A DNA stretch of 64,000 nucleotides, from NCBI GenBank assembly GCA_003263775.1, contig JYJJ01000079.1:310001-374000 (forward strand). Reading direction: 5' to 3'. The position numbers and the translations under genes were made by a program. Source of the stretch: Vibrio maritimus (GTDB lineage: Bacteria; Pseudomonadota; Gammaproteobacteria; Enterobacterales; Vibrionaceae). Positions 56,744 to 64,000 of the stretch are shown in pieces. The notes beneath the pieces were generated by a model. That model saw only the letters and a program-made list of their open reading frames with translations. It was not told where the DNA came from and ran no database searches. Within the stretch, counting starts at the first letter, position 1. Each line of letters starts with the position of its first letter.

Positions 56744-58651
56744 ATGTTAACTCGGATTGCTTCGCTGCCTTTGCGATACAAAATGATTTTGCCTACTTGG
56801 CTCATTTCAACCTTTTTGGTGTTATTTGTTGGTACTGCGACGATCTTAATTTTGACTCATTATCAAAAAAGAGCGCTGGATACGCGTGTGACCATTTTGA
56901 CCCAGGGTGTTGCGAATACTTTGCAAGCTGCAATGATGTTCGACGACAGCCTATCCGCCGAAGAGCAGCTTTCAAACCTGTCCTTTGACCCGGATATCTT
57001 AGCCGCCGTTGTAAATGATGTTGAAGTCAATGAACTTGCTAAGATCTTGCGTTTACCAAATGGATGCCATTGGCAGTTTGACTCTGTACGGTGTGACGAT
57101 ATCGCCTTTGAAAGTCAAACTCAGACAATACGTCTTGGAGAGGAGAATCTGGGCGAACTCCGCGTTTGGGTTTCACACGAAAGATTGATGCTAGAACAGC
57201 GTCAAATGTGGATAGTGCTGCTTTCAACCTCTTTGCTTCTATCACTATTCGCGTGGAGATTCGCAAAAGTGATGCACTCTTTGATTGTTATGCCTTTGAA
57301 CTCATTGCACCAGTCTATGCAGCAGGTGATTGAGGATGGGATACGTCAACGGGAGTTACCTGTAAGCCAAAATGATGAACTTGGAAAACTGACAAGTTGC
57401 TTTAATGTGATGGTAGCGAGCCTTGTTGAGCGAGAGCGAGAATTAAGTAAAGCGCTAGAGCAGCTCGAAGGTAAAAATCGATACATTATGCGTGCCTTAG
57501 ACGTTATGGAAAAGGGTATCTTGGTGGTTTCGCCAAGCCTTGATGTTATTTATAGCAATCCATTCGCTGACAATCAGATTCAAGATCTGAAAATGAGCAG
57601 AGATGCGAGAACACTATTAGAAAGTCGATTTAACCCAAGAGCTGGCATCGACAACATTGTAAGTGCGATTACTAATCAGAATGTCGTTGAGTCGGTAGAG
57701 CTTCATCAGCATCATTCTGATCGCCGTTACATGGTAAGTTGCCATCCATTAGAGTCTGAAGCCCATGCACTAGTGCAATTTGAGGACTTTACTGATCGCT
57801 ATGTTAGTGAGCAGCGCAGGTCATTGATTGAATTAGTGTTTGAACAAAACATGGATGCCATGCTGGTGTTAGATCGTCATGGTATGGTGTCAATGAAGAA
57901 CTCTGCTGCTGGAAATTGGTTTGGCTCGATCCAATCTTTTACGGACATTAAACTGCAAAACAAAGATCGTTTTTCACGTAAAGATATGAAGCGGTTGTTA
58001 AGCAAAGAACGAGTTGAAAACCATATTGATATTGATCTACTGACTGGAAGACGAATACCTTGTCATGTTCAAGTAAGGGCACTCAAATCCCAAAAAGGTC
58101 GGGTTGAAGCAATCTTAGTGACACTGCGAGACCTTACCCATGAACAAGAGCTTCAGCGATTAAATTACCAAGTAAGTCATGATGTGTTAACGGGATTGAG
58201 TAACCGCACAGCAGCCATCAAGACACTAAAGGATAAGCACATAGCTCATTGTGATCAATGGGTACTGTTTATCGACCTCGATGGGTTTAAAGCAATCAAC
58301 GACAAATATGGACATGCGACAGGTGATGAGTTGTTGCGTGTTGTTGCCAACAGGCTCAAAGAAGGGGCACCAGCGTACTCATTAGTGTCTCGCTTATCTG
58401 GTGACGAGTTTTTAATTGGCCTTGAAGAAGACGGAAAACTTGATGTGCACCTTGAACGACTGCTCTATCTGTTGAAAACTCCGATTGTTATTGATGGCCA
58501 TCATTGCCATGTATCGGCGAGTATTGGTGTAGTGGCATGGAAGAAAGAGTCTAAGACACCACTAACTTTAGTGGTTACGGCAGCAGATCAAGCCATGTAT
58601 CAGGCCAAAAGAGCAGGGAAAAATCAATACTACCTAGCTCAAGAAGTATAA
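56744..58651 (+). CDS. Membrane GGDEF diguanylate cyclase, YfiN-like
   Basis: A 635-residue protein: TM1 about 14-37, a periplasmic sensor of about 115 residues, TM2 about 156-174, HAMP, two PAS-like regions, and a C-terminal GGDEF domain with the active-site sequence SGDEF at 552-556 (RLSGDEFLIGL), DLDGFKAINDKYGHATGDELL before it. SGDEF variants can be active. No I-site RxxD is obvious at the usual place. YfiN/TpbB from Pseudomonas has a similar but shorter layout. It is the last gene of the receptor-YfiR-cyclase operon. Confidence 0.88.
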   Translation: MLTRIASLPLRYKMILPTWLISTFLVLFVGTATILILTHYQKRALDTRVTILTQGVANTLQAAMMFDDSLSAEEQLSNLSFDPDILAAVVNDVEVNELAKILRLPNGCHWQFDSVRCDDIAFESQTQTIRLGEENLGELRVWVSHERLMLEQRQMWIVLLSTSLLLSLFAWRFAKVMHSLIVMPLNSLHQSMQQVIEDGIRQRELPVSQNDELGKLTSCFNVMVASLVERERELSKALEQLEGKNRYIMRALDVMEKGILVVSPSLDVIYSNPFADNQIQDLKMSRDARTLLESRFNPRAGIDNIVSAITNQNVVESVELHQHHSDRRYMVSCHPLESEAHALVQFEDFTDRYVSEQRRSLIELVFEQNMDAMLVLDRHGMVSMKNSAAGNWFGSIQSFTDIKLQNKDRFSRKDMKRLLSKERVENHIDIDLLTGRRIPCHVQVRALKSQKGRVEAILVTLRDLTHEQELQRLNYQVSHDVLTGLSNRTAAIKTLKDKHIAHCDQWVLFIDLDGFKAINDKYGHATGDELLRVVANRLKEGAPAYSLVSRLSGDEFLIGLEEDGKLDVHLERLLYLLKTPIVIDGHHCHVSASIGVVAWKKESKTPLTLVVTAADQAMYQAKRAGKNQYYLAQEV

Positions 58652-58666
58652 CGATAGCATAATGCG

Positions 58667-58699
58667 GCAATAAGGCGTTTAAAAGCAACGCCTTATTGC
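58667..58699. terminator. Terminator of the receptor operon, overlapping the LysR gene end
   Basis: A perfect 13-bp stem (gcaataaggcgtt with aacgccttattgc) and a 7-base loop. Its right arm includes the stop codon of the convergent LysR gene. The T tract is weak. Confidence 0.65.
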
Positions 58700-59607
58700 T
58701 TGCTGGTATCGAACTCTGATTTAAGCCAAGCTCTCAGTGCCAATGAACTCTCTAGTTTAAGTTTTTCGGGTGGGCAGGCGAAGTAGTATTCTTGGTGCGG
58801 ATTTACCACCGCTTTACCCACTTCGACTAGTAACTGGTTGTCTACTTCATCTTTGATAAATAGTCGATGAGTCACCAATAGACCTAAGCTGCGAATAGCG
58901 GCGTGGATCGCTTGAACTGACGCATTGAACGTAAGTGAACGAGGAGAGTTTGGAACCGAAAGCGCATGGGCTTGGCTCCAAACCTCCCAGTCGTGTTTAC
59001 GCCGATCATTGGTTACCCAGATAATGGGATTATTACTGACCAGTGTTGCTAAATCATCCGAAGGTAGCATCTCTAAAAGGCTAGGGCTGCAAACCATAAC
59101 TAACTCGTCATCACCCAGCTTTTCACAGTAGTACTGTTGCCAATCATCAGTCTTGCCATGGACGATCGCGACATCTACACCTTCTCGTTCGAGGTCGAAT
59201 GGCCCTATTAGATTGGAAATTCTGGCATCAAGGTTTGGGATCGCTTGCTGTAGTTTTTCGACGCGAGGGATCCACCAATGGAGCGCGAGGGAGTTCACCA
59301 TGTTAATGGTTAAACGTTTATCGTGCTTGCGCTTTAGCAAGGTTTCACTCGCTCGTACTATTTTCTCTAGTGCTGGCGCAACTTCTCGATAGTACGCTTT
59401 TCCTTCACGAGTGAGTGAAACAGAACGTCCTACCCGGTGAAAAAGCTTAGTATCGAGCTGGGTCTCTAAGCTTTTGATCGCTTGACTGATAGCGGAGTGA
59501 CTCACAAAAAGCCGTTCAGCTGCCATCGTCATACTTCCTAATTCAGCGACAGCGACAAACGAATAAAGTGATTTTAACGCGACATGTTGCTTCATCATTC
59601 GTTCCAT
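58693..59607 (-). CDS. LysR-family regulator, GcvA-like
   Basis: A 304-residue LysR protein: HTH in LYSFVAVAELGSMTMAAERLFVSHSAISQAIKSLE (seen in parts), then a co-inducer domain (NMVNSLALHWWIPRVEKLQQ, VDVAIVHGKTDDW). GcvA-like proteins have the same WWIPR and effector layout. It is divergent from the EamA transporter, with a clear LysR dyad between. Three possible ATG starts lie within 13 bases; all give the same domain content. Confidence 0.85.
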   Translation of the reverse strand: MERMMKQHVALKSLYSFVAVAELGSMTMAAERLFVSHSAISQAIKSLETQLDTKLFHRVGRSVSLTREGKAYYREVAPALEKIVRASETLLKRKHDKRLTINMVNSLALHWWIPRVEKLQQAIPNLDARISNLIGPFDLEREGVDVAIVHGKTDDWQQYYCEKLGDDELVMVCSPSLLEMLPSDDLATLVSNNPIIWVTNDRRKHDWEVWSQAHALSVPNSPRSLTFNASVQAIHAAIRSLGLLVTHRLFIKDEVDNQLLVEVGKAVVNPHQEYYFACPPEKLKLESSLALRAWLKSEFDTSKQ

Positions 59608-59611
59608 ATAT

Positions 59612-59626
59612 GTAAGTTTTACTTAC
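59612..59626. promoter_or_regulatory. LysR-type operator dyad (T-N11-A) between the divergent LysR and EamA genes
   Basis: The sequence gtaagt ttt acttac is a perfect 6-bp inverted repeat with a 3-base centre, and its T at 59613 and A at 59625 give the LysR consensus T-N11-A. It is placed to control both divergent promoters. Confidence 0.55.
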
Positions 59627-59711
59627 GGTATAGTTAACAAAAACTCGCTGTTTTTCAAGGATGCCTCTCACTACAATGCTAATAAGTTGATAAGTAGTAG
59701 TAAGGGATAAT

Positions 59712-60662
59712 GTGAGAGTCAGTCAAAGCCATAGTGCCGGCATTTTTATGCTTTCTTCAACACTCAGCCTAGCGGTAACAGGGTTGGTGACTCAATACTT
59801 AGCCACCCAGTTTGCTGCTGTTGAACTGGCGTTGTTGCGGTTTTGGATGCCAGCGTTTCTTTTGTTTGTTTTTCTTACATTCCGTGGTCTTCGCACTCCT
59901 CCTGAACCAATGCGCCGCGTATTATTGATTCGAGCTTTTTGTATAGCAGCCTGTCAGTTTTGCTTTATCTACGCGTTAGGGAAGTTGTCTTTAATCGAAG
60001 GTGTTGTGTTATTCGGTACTGGTCCACTATTTATTGCGCTGTTTGAAAAGTTGCTGTTCCGTATTCCTCTTTCGAAGCAAACTCTTATAGCTCTTCTTCT
60101 TACCTTTGTTGGCGTCGTTTTTCTTGCTGGAGATACGCAAGGGTTTACTCTAAAACCAGAACTCGTAATTGGGCTAATGGCGGGGGTATTTAATGCGGGA
60201 TCCCAACTTAGTTTACATCGCGCATCTAAAGGAGAGATGTCGGGCACAGAGAATAATGCTTGGACGTTTCTATTTGCTGGGATGTTGTTGCTGCCAGTTG
60301 CGATCGGTTATTACGCTACTGTTGGGTTGCCTGCTGAGGTAACTCTAAAATTACCAAACGATTTACCAGTGATGTCGGCAATTTTGTTACTAACCTTGAT
60401 GATAATCAATACACAGGTGTGTCGATATCGAGCCTATAAGTCTGCTGCGACCAATACTCAAGTTGCGCCTCTCGTTTATACCAATTTGATCTTTACCGCT
60501 CTGTTCCAATTTACATTGTTTGATACACCATTTACATCAATGCAGCTGCTGGGAATTGGATTGATCGTATTTGGTAATCTAATACCAGCTCTCTGGCCAG
60601 TATTATTCTGCTTCATACACCCTACAATTGGACCGACATCTTCATCAAGCAGTTCAAATTGA
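59712..60662 (+). CDS. EamA/DMT-family transporter
   Basis: A 316-residue protein with ten membrane helices and the two EamA repeats (LRFWMPAFLLFVFLTFRGLR, GVVLFGTGPLFIALFEKLLF, QLLGIGLIVFGNLIPALW). It exports small metabolites. The start is a GTG with aaggga before it. The divergent LysR gene is the likely regulator. Confidence 0.85.
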   Translation: MRVSQSHSAGIFMLSSTLSLAVTGLVTQYLATQFAAVELALLRFWMPAFLLFVFLTFRGLRTPPEPMRRVLLIRAFCIAACQFCFIYALGKLSLIEGVVLFGTGPLFIALFEKLLFRIPLSKQTLIALLLTFVGVVFLAGDTQGFTLKPELVIGLMAGVFNAGSQLSLHRASKGEMSGTENNAWTFLFAGMLLLPVAIGYYATVGLPAEVTLKLPNDLPVMSAILLLTLMIINTQVCRYRAYKSAATNTQVAPLVYTNLIFTALFQFTLFDTPFTSMQLLGIGLIVFGNLIPALWPVLFCFIHPTIGPTSSSSSSN

Positions 60663-60777
60663 TTCTCATATTAAAAATTAATATTTATATAGCTTTAAGT
60701 GATTGTTATTTAAGGTGTATTGTTTTGGCATGTGTTTTGTATCCATAGAGCTAAGCCATCAGCAAAGGGACAAACTC

Positions 60778-62922
60778 ATGGTACTCACAAACAACGTAAA
60801 AAGATTAACAGGGATCGGAGGCAGCATTGCTGCAACGCTGCTTGCGACAAGCGTTCAGGCCGCGCCATTCGATACCTGTCCGAGCAAAGCTTATTTATTT
60901 CAATCTACTCCGGTACAGGTTTACGGCGTTAACCTAGTTACCGGCCAAACAAGTTTATTGCAAAGCGATACTGGCATAAACGCAAACATTAATGGGGTAG
61001 GTTTTGATTTTGATGGGCGCTACATTTATGGCTATGACACGACTAACAAACGCTTGGTTCGACTTGGAGGTGATTTCCAGGCTGAAGTATTGAACACGTC
61101 TGGTCTACCAACGGATCATACCTTCTTTGTCGGTGATGTATATGAAAGCGTTTATTACCTCTATCGCAAGAACAAAGGCTTATTTACCGTTGACCTTACT
61201 CCATTAAATAGCGATCCGAGCGCAGTACTGAACGTCGAGCGAGTGACAACACGAGCCGTTGTTAACCTAACGGATTTCGCTTTTCATCCAAGTGACGGCA
61301 AGCTCTATGGTATCGATAACACCTCAGGTGGGCTTTATTCTTTTAACGTTGAAACCGGACAAGAGACGTACATCGGTGATACTGGTGTAACCGGGACTTT
61401 TGGTGCTGGCTATTTTGATGTGAATGGCTACTACTATGTATCGCGTAATTCTGATGGCCACATTTTTCGAATTGATTTGTCCCCAGATAACGCGTCCAAC
61501 ATCGGAAATGGGATAGTGCCAGCAGTCTTGTTTGCTTTCGGACCAAATTCAAACCAAAACGATGGTGCTCGCTGTGCAAACGCACCAGTCATCGATGAAG
61601 ACTCGCAAATAGATTTTGGTGATGCGCCAACGACCTATCAAACCAAACTAGCAGATAATGGACCGAGGCACGGACTTGATGGAGTCACTTGGCTTGGTGA
61701 TTCACAACCTGATGGAGAACAAGATGGTCGCGCCAATAACTTATCAGATGATGACACAGGCTTAGATGATGAAAATGGTGTGGGTTTTGTGACAGCTATT
61801 GAACCTGGCCTAGACAGCATTATCGCGGTCAATGCCTCTACAACGGGCTACCTATCCGCATGGTTTGACTGGAACCAAGACGGTGACTTTGCCGACGAAG
61901 GGGAGCAGGTATTCGCAGATAGACAACTTCAAGCCGGGAACAATAACTTAGTGTTTACCGTCGATGCAGCGGCTTATACTGGTACAACGTGGAGCCGTTT
62001 CCGCTTTAGTCAACAGGAAGGATTGGGCTACGCTGGAGGCGCGCTATCCGGTGAGGTGGAAGACCATCCAATAACCGTAACGGGTGAGGGCTTGTCAGTA
62101 CGCTACTATCCTAATGCGACAGATTATGTGACCGTTGCTTTCGAGGATAACTGGCCGTATACCGCTGACTACGACATGAATGATGTGGTTGTCAGTTACC
62201 GAATCACAGAAATTCTTCGAGATGGCAATGTCGTTAAATCAAAAATCGATGGTTACTTAGGAGCAGTAGGTGCATCCTACCATAATGGATTCGCGATTCG
62301 CCTCAAAGGACTTAACCGCAGCGATATTGATACCGATACAACTCGCTTAATCAAAAATGACGTCCAGTCTGAGGCAAGTGGGCTTGAAGAGATATCTGAC
62401 GAAGCGATTTTTGTGATTAGTGAAGATACGTCAGTCTATAAACTTGATAGCTGTGACTTCCACCGAACGTTGATGTCATGCGGTTCTGAAGATGTCCAAC
62501 TGAACTTCACGCTTCACGTAAATATTACAGATGGTACAGACACCTCATCGTTGATGTCGATGCCGTATGACCCGTTTATCTTTGCAACACCAGATTATTA
62601 CCATGGTGCGGGGTACTTCCAGCCAGGAAGAAAATGGGAAGTCCACTTGCCAAACTACGAACCAACTGAGCAATTCGACGCTGATCTATTCGCAGGTCTT
62701 GGACGAGATGTCAGCAATGCTTCAACCAACACCTTTTTCAAAACAGCAGAAAACCTGCCTTGGGCAATCATGGTCAACGACGAGTGGTTGTGGCCAACGG
62801 AAACCACCGACCTGATAACGGCATACCCACAGTATGCGACATATGCGGAATCGAGCGGTGAGCAAGCACAAAACTGGTTTGAATCTCAATTCGCAACCCC
62901 TGACAAATGCTACATTCCATAG
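60778..62922 (+). CDS. Secreted LruC/GEVED-domain protein
   Basis: A 714-residue protein with a signal peptide (cleaved at SVQAAPFD, about residue 28). The first 260 residues are propeller-like repeats (YIYGYDTTNKRLVRLGG, GKLYGIDNTSGGLYSFN). The middle has FDWNQDGDFADEGEQVF, a Ca-binding-like Asp pattern, and GEVEDHPITVTG, the GEVED motif. The C-terminal 270 residues are a LruC domain (VAFEDNWPYTADYDMNDVVVSY in part). Such proteins are surface or secreted, function unclear. ATG 60778 with aaaggga is used. The lipoprotein gene follows after 10 bases. Confidence 0.78.
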   Translation: MVLTNNVKRLTGIGGSIAATLLATSVQAAPFDTCPSKAYLFQSTPVQVYGVNLVTGQTSLLQSDTGINANINGVGFDFDGRYIYGYDTTNKRLVRLGGDFQAEVLNTSGLPTDHTFFVGDVYESVYYLYRKNKGLFTVDLTPLNSDPSAVLNVERVTTRAVVNLTDFAFHPSDGKLYGIDNTSGGLYSFNVETGQETYIGDTGVTGTFGAGYFDVNGYYYVSRNSDGHIFRIDLSPDNASNIGNGIVPAVLFAFGPNSNQNDGARCANAPVIDEDSQIDFGDAPTTYQTKLADNGPRHGLDGVTWLGDSQPDGEQDGRANNLSDDDTGLDDENGVGFVTAIEPGLDSIIAVNASTTGYLSAWFDWNQDGDFADEGEQVFADRQLQAGNNNLVFTVDAAAYTGTTWSRFRFSQQEGLGYAGGALSGEVEDHPITVTGEGLSVRYYPNATDYVTVAFEDNWPYTADYDMNDVVVSYRITEILRDGNVVKSKIDGYLGAVGASYHNGFAIRLKGLNRSDIDTDTTRLIKNDVQSEASGLEEISDEAIFVISEDTSVYKLDSCDFHRTLMSCGSEDVQLNFTLHVNITDGTDTSSLMSMPYDPFIFATPDYYHGAGYFQPGRKWEVHLPNYEPTEQFDADLFAGLGRDVSNASTNTFFKTAENLPWAIMVNDEWLWPTETTDLITAYPQYATYAESSGEQAQNWFESQFATPDKCYIP

Positions 62923-62932
62923 GAGAAATATC

Positions 62933-63431
62933 ATGAAAGCACTTACAGTAACCTCAATAATTTCTCTTGGACTGATAGTAGGCTGTGGCGGCGGTGGCGG
63001 CGGTGGCGGCGACTCAGGTGGCAGTGTATCGACACCACCGGCAACGGCACCAGACTCAGCTCCGGCTCCGGCCCCAGTAGCAACACCGACGCCAGTGCGG
63101 CCGCACAGAGAACGATGGAAGACTTGTCGATTCCTGATGATTTTGACTATCAACCGATAGAAGCTTACTCACTAATAGTGGACGCTACCAACGACGTAAG
63201 TGGCAGAGCATTTGTGTCGGTCTATACAGAGTTTGTTGAAAAGTCGTCGGGCGAACTGGAGCTAATTACGAGAGTAAAGTGGCATCACAAGCGTTACGAA
63301 GCGGCAAAGCGGAGCTTAACTTTAATGCCGCGGAACACGTAGGGTCGTTTTTGGTAGAGATATGGACCTATGATGGTAATGATCCGGTGAAAAAGCTGGT
63401 TAACGCTTCTAGTGAGAACTTAACTTGGTAA
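62933..63431 (+). CDS. Gly-rich lipoprotein paired with the LruC protein (two frame breaks)
   Basis: A signal with lipobox SLGLIVGCGGG (Cys18) and an eight-Gly tract, then a Pro/Ala-rich linker (APDSAPAPAPVATPTP) and a folded domain. Frame shifts at 63098 and 63270 are each repaired by one base (TPVPAAQRTMEDLSIPDD and LITESKVASQALRSGKAELN), giving 166 residues ending ASSENLTW. The function is unknown; an ATG 10 bases after the LruC stop and gagaaat suggest co-expression with it. It has a terminator. Confidence 0.65.
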
Positions 63432-63468
63432 AACGCACGATTGTTACGTAACGTATCAGTAAAAGACA

Positions 63469-63498
63469 AAAAGCCTCGGTATAGCGAGGCTTTTTAAT
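63469..63498 (+). terminator. Terminator of the LruC-lipoprotein operon
   Basis: A perfect 11-bp stem (aaaaagcctcg with cgaggcttttt) with a 5-base loop. Confidence 0.85.
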
Positions 63499-63524
63499 AG
63501 CTTGTCGATAGCCAAGGCAGTACA

Positions 63525-64000
63525 ATGCACAAAAAGCCACAAGCGATAAAGACAATGAATCAAGAATACCTAAACGAGCCCGAAGAATTTGACGATCAAG
63601 AAGGCGAAGAGATCGAAATTGAAGCCATCGGGATCGAAGTCTCAAGTCATCCCATTGAGTTATATAAACTGTTTAAAGTTGCGAACTTAGTCGGTGGTGG
63701 CGGTGAAGCGAAACACTTTATTGCTGAGGGTTATGTTGCGGTAAATGGTGAGCTGGAAACACGCAAGCGCCGCAAAATGTACGATGGCGACTTTTTTGAG
63801 TTTAACCAAGAATACTACGTTGTAGTTTGCGACCAGCCGCCTACTGAGCCAGAAGAGGCAAAGGTAGCGAACAAGCCTGAGCCAAAAGCTGCGCAATCGA
63901 AACAGAGCAAGCCGCAAAAAGACAAACAAAAGAACAAAAAGACGAAGTCCAACAAGCCTGGTCAATCGTCTGAAAAAGCCAGTAAGTCGAACAAAACAAA
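63525..64000 (+). CDS. S4-domain RNA-binding protein, YbcJ-like (3' end outside the window)
   Basis: A frame open to the window end, 158 residues so far. After an acidic N-terminus (LNEPEEFDDQEGEEIEIEA) comes an S4 domain: IELYKLFKVANLVGGGGEAKHFI then EGYVAVNGELETRKRRKMYDGD. A Lys-rich tail follows. The GGGGEAK feature is that of YbcJ/RlbA-type S4 proteins, which bind structured RNA, including rRNA. ATG 63525 has aagg at a fair distance; an alternative is ATG 63555. Confidence 0.8.
   Translation, partial: MHKKPQAIKTMNQEYLNEPEEFDDQEGEEIEIEAIGIEVSSHPIELYKLFKVANLVGGGGEAKHFIAEGYVAVNGELETRKRRKMYDGDFFEFNQEYYVVVCDQPPTEPEEAKVANKPEPKAAQSKQSKPQKDKQKNKKTKSNKPGQSSEKASKSNKT

Noticed and set aside
62983..63012. 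A phase-variable repeat that switches the lipoprotein on and off
   Set aside because: The repeat unit is a multiple of three, so length change would not shift the frame; the frame breaks lie elsewhere.
1..64000. CRISPR arrays, tRNA or rRNA genes, insertion sequences
   Set aside because: Looked for direct repeats with spacers, cloverleaf-type segments with CCA ends, and transposase motifs; none was seen by eye.

Overview
The window is ordinary chromosomal sequence from a marine gammaproteobacterium, almost certainly a Vibrio. The evidence is an adjacent luxP-luxQ pair (AI-2 quorum sensing), a class I HMG-CoA reductase (an enzyme few gammaproteobacteria other than vibrios carry), a second fabH beside thioredoxin 2, and many small Vibrionaceae families (DUF3389, DUF3429, DUF2164, DUF1456, YceH, YeeX/TmaR). 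From memory, luxPQ, mvaA, fabH2 and trxC lie on chromosome II in V. cholerae, so this may be part of the second replicon. I see no prophage, integron, insertion sequence, CRISPR array, rRNA or tRNA.

Layout. 1-9.1 kb: a partial M48 lipoprotein protease, a hotdog thioesterase with DUF3389, an SgrR-type regulator, cutA, a 2OG-Fe(II) oxygenase, an MscS channel, an exported MsrAB, OsmC and a YdcF-like protein. 9.2-20 kb: a large hybrid histidine kinase with two receiver domains, an alpha/beta hydrolase, a MATE pump with a divergent AraC regulator, trxC, fabH2, a small DUF333 lipoprotein and a DUF3943 barrel. 20-30 kb: Nudix, K+ channel, DUF4174, NYN, YgbA, azlCD, a barrel protein, an EAL phosphodiesterase, a lipase, an S24-type repressor divergent from DUF2164, and cytochrome b561 with YceI. 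30-43 kb: a short YadA-anchored protein behind a structured leader, a FocA-CBS fusion, a LysR regulator, DUF1097, a YbjD/OLD nuclease, a 5'-nucleotidase, an HMCES/YedK protein, a small porin and two very small membrane proteins. 43-54 kb: yceH, a GIY-YIG protein, luxPQ, mvaA, a YccS-like FUSC protein, DUF1456 and ylqF. 54-64 kb: an operon of TonB-type receptor, YfiR and membrane diguanylate cyclase, a LysR/EamA divergent pair around a clear dyad, a LruC/GEVED secreted protein with a partner lipoprotein, and a partial S4 RNA-binding protein.

The most striking property of the sequence itself is that at least 21 otherwise well-conserved genes are broken by 24 single-base losses, all in the -1 direction. 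Most are best explained by one missing G or C in a short run. This looks like systematic sequencing or assembly error rather than gene decay. I give those genes as full-length CDS and state where the frame breaks.

The best biological leads are the receptor-YfiR-GGDEF operon (54068-58651), the FocA-CBS fusion with its own internal ribosome binding site (31807-33255), the folded leader of the YadA-like gene (30339-30480), the hairpin and short upstream frame at the sgrR start (1135-1224), and the LruC-lipoprotein pair (60778-63431).
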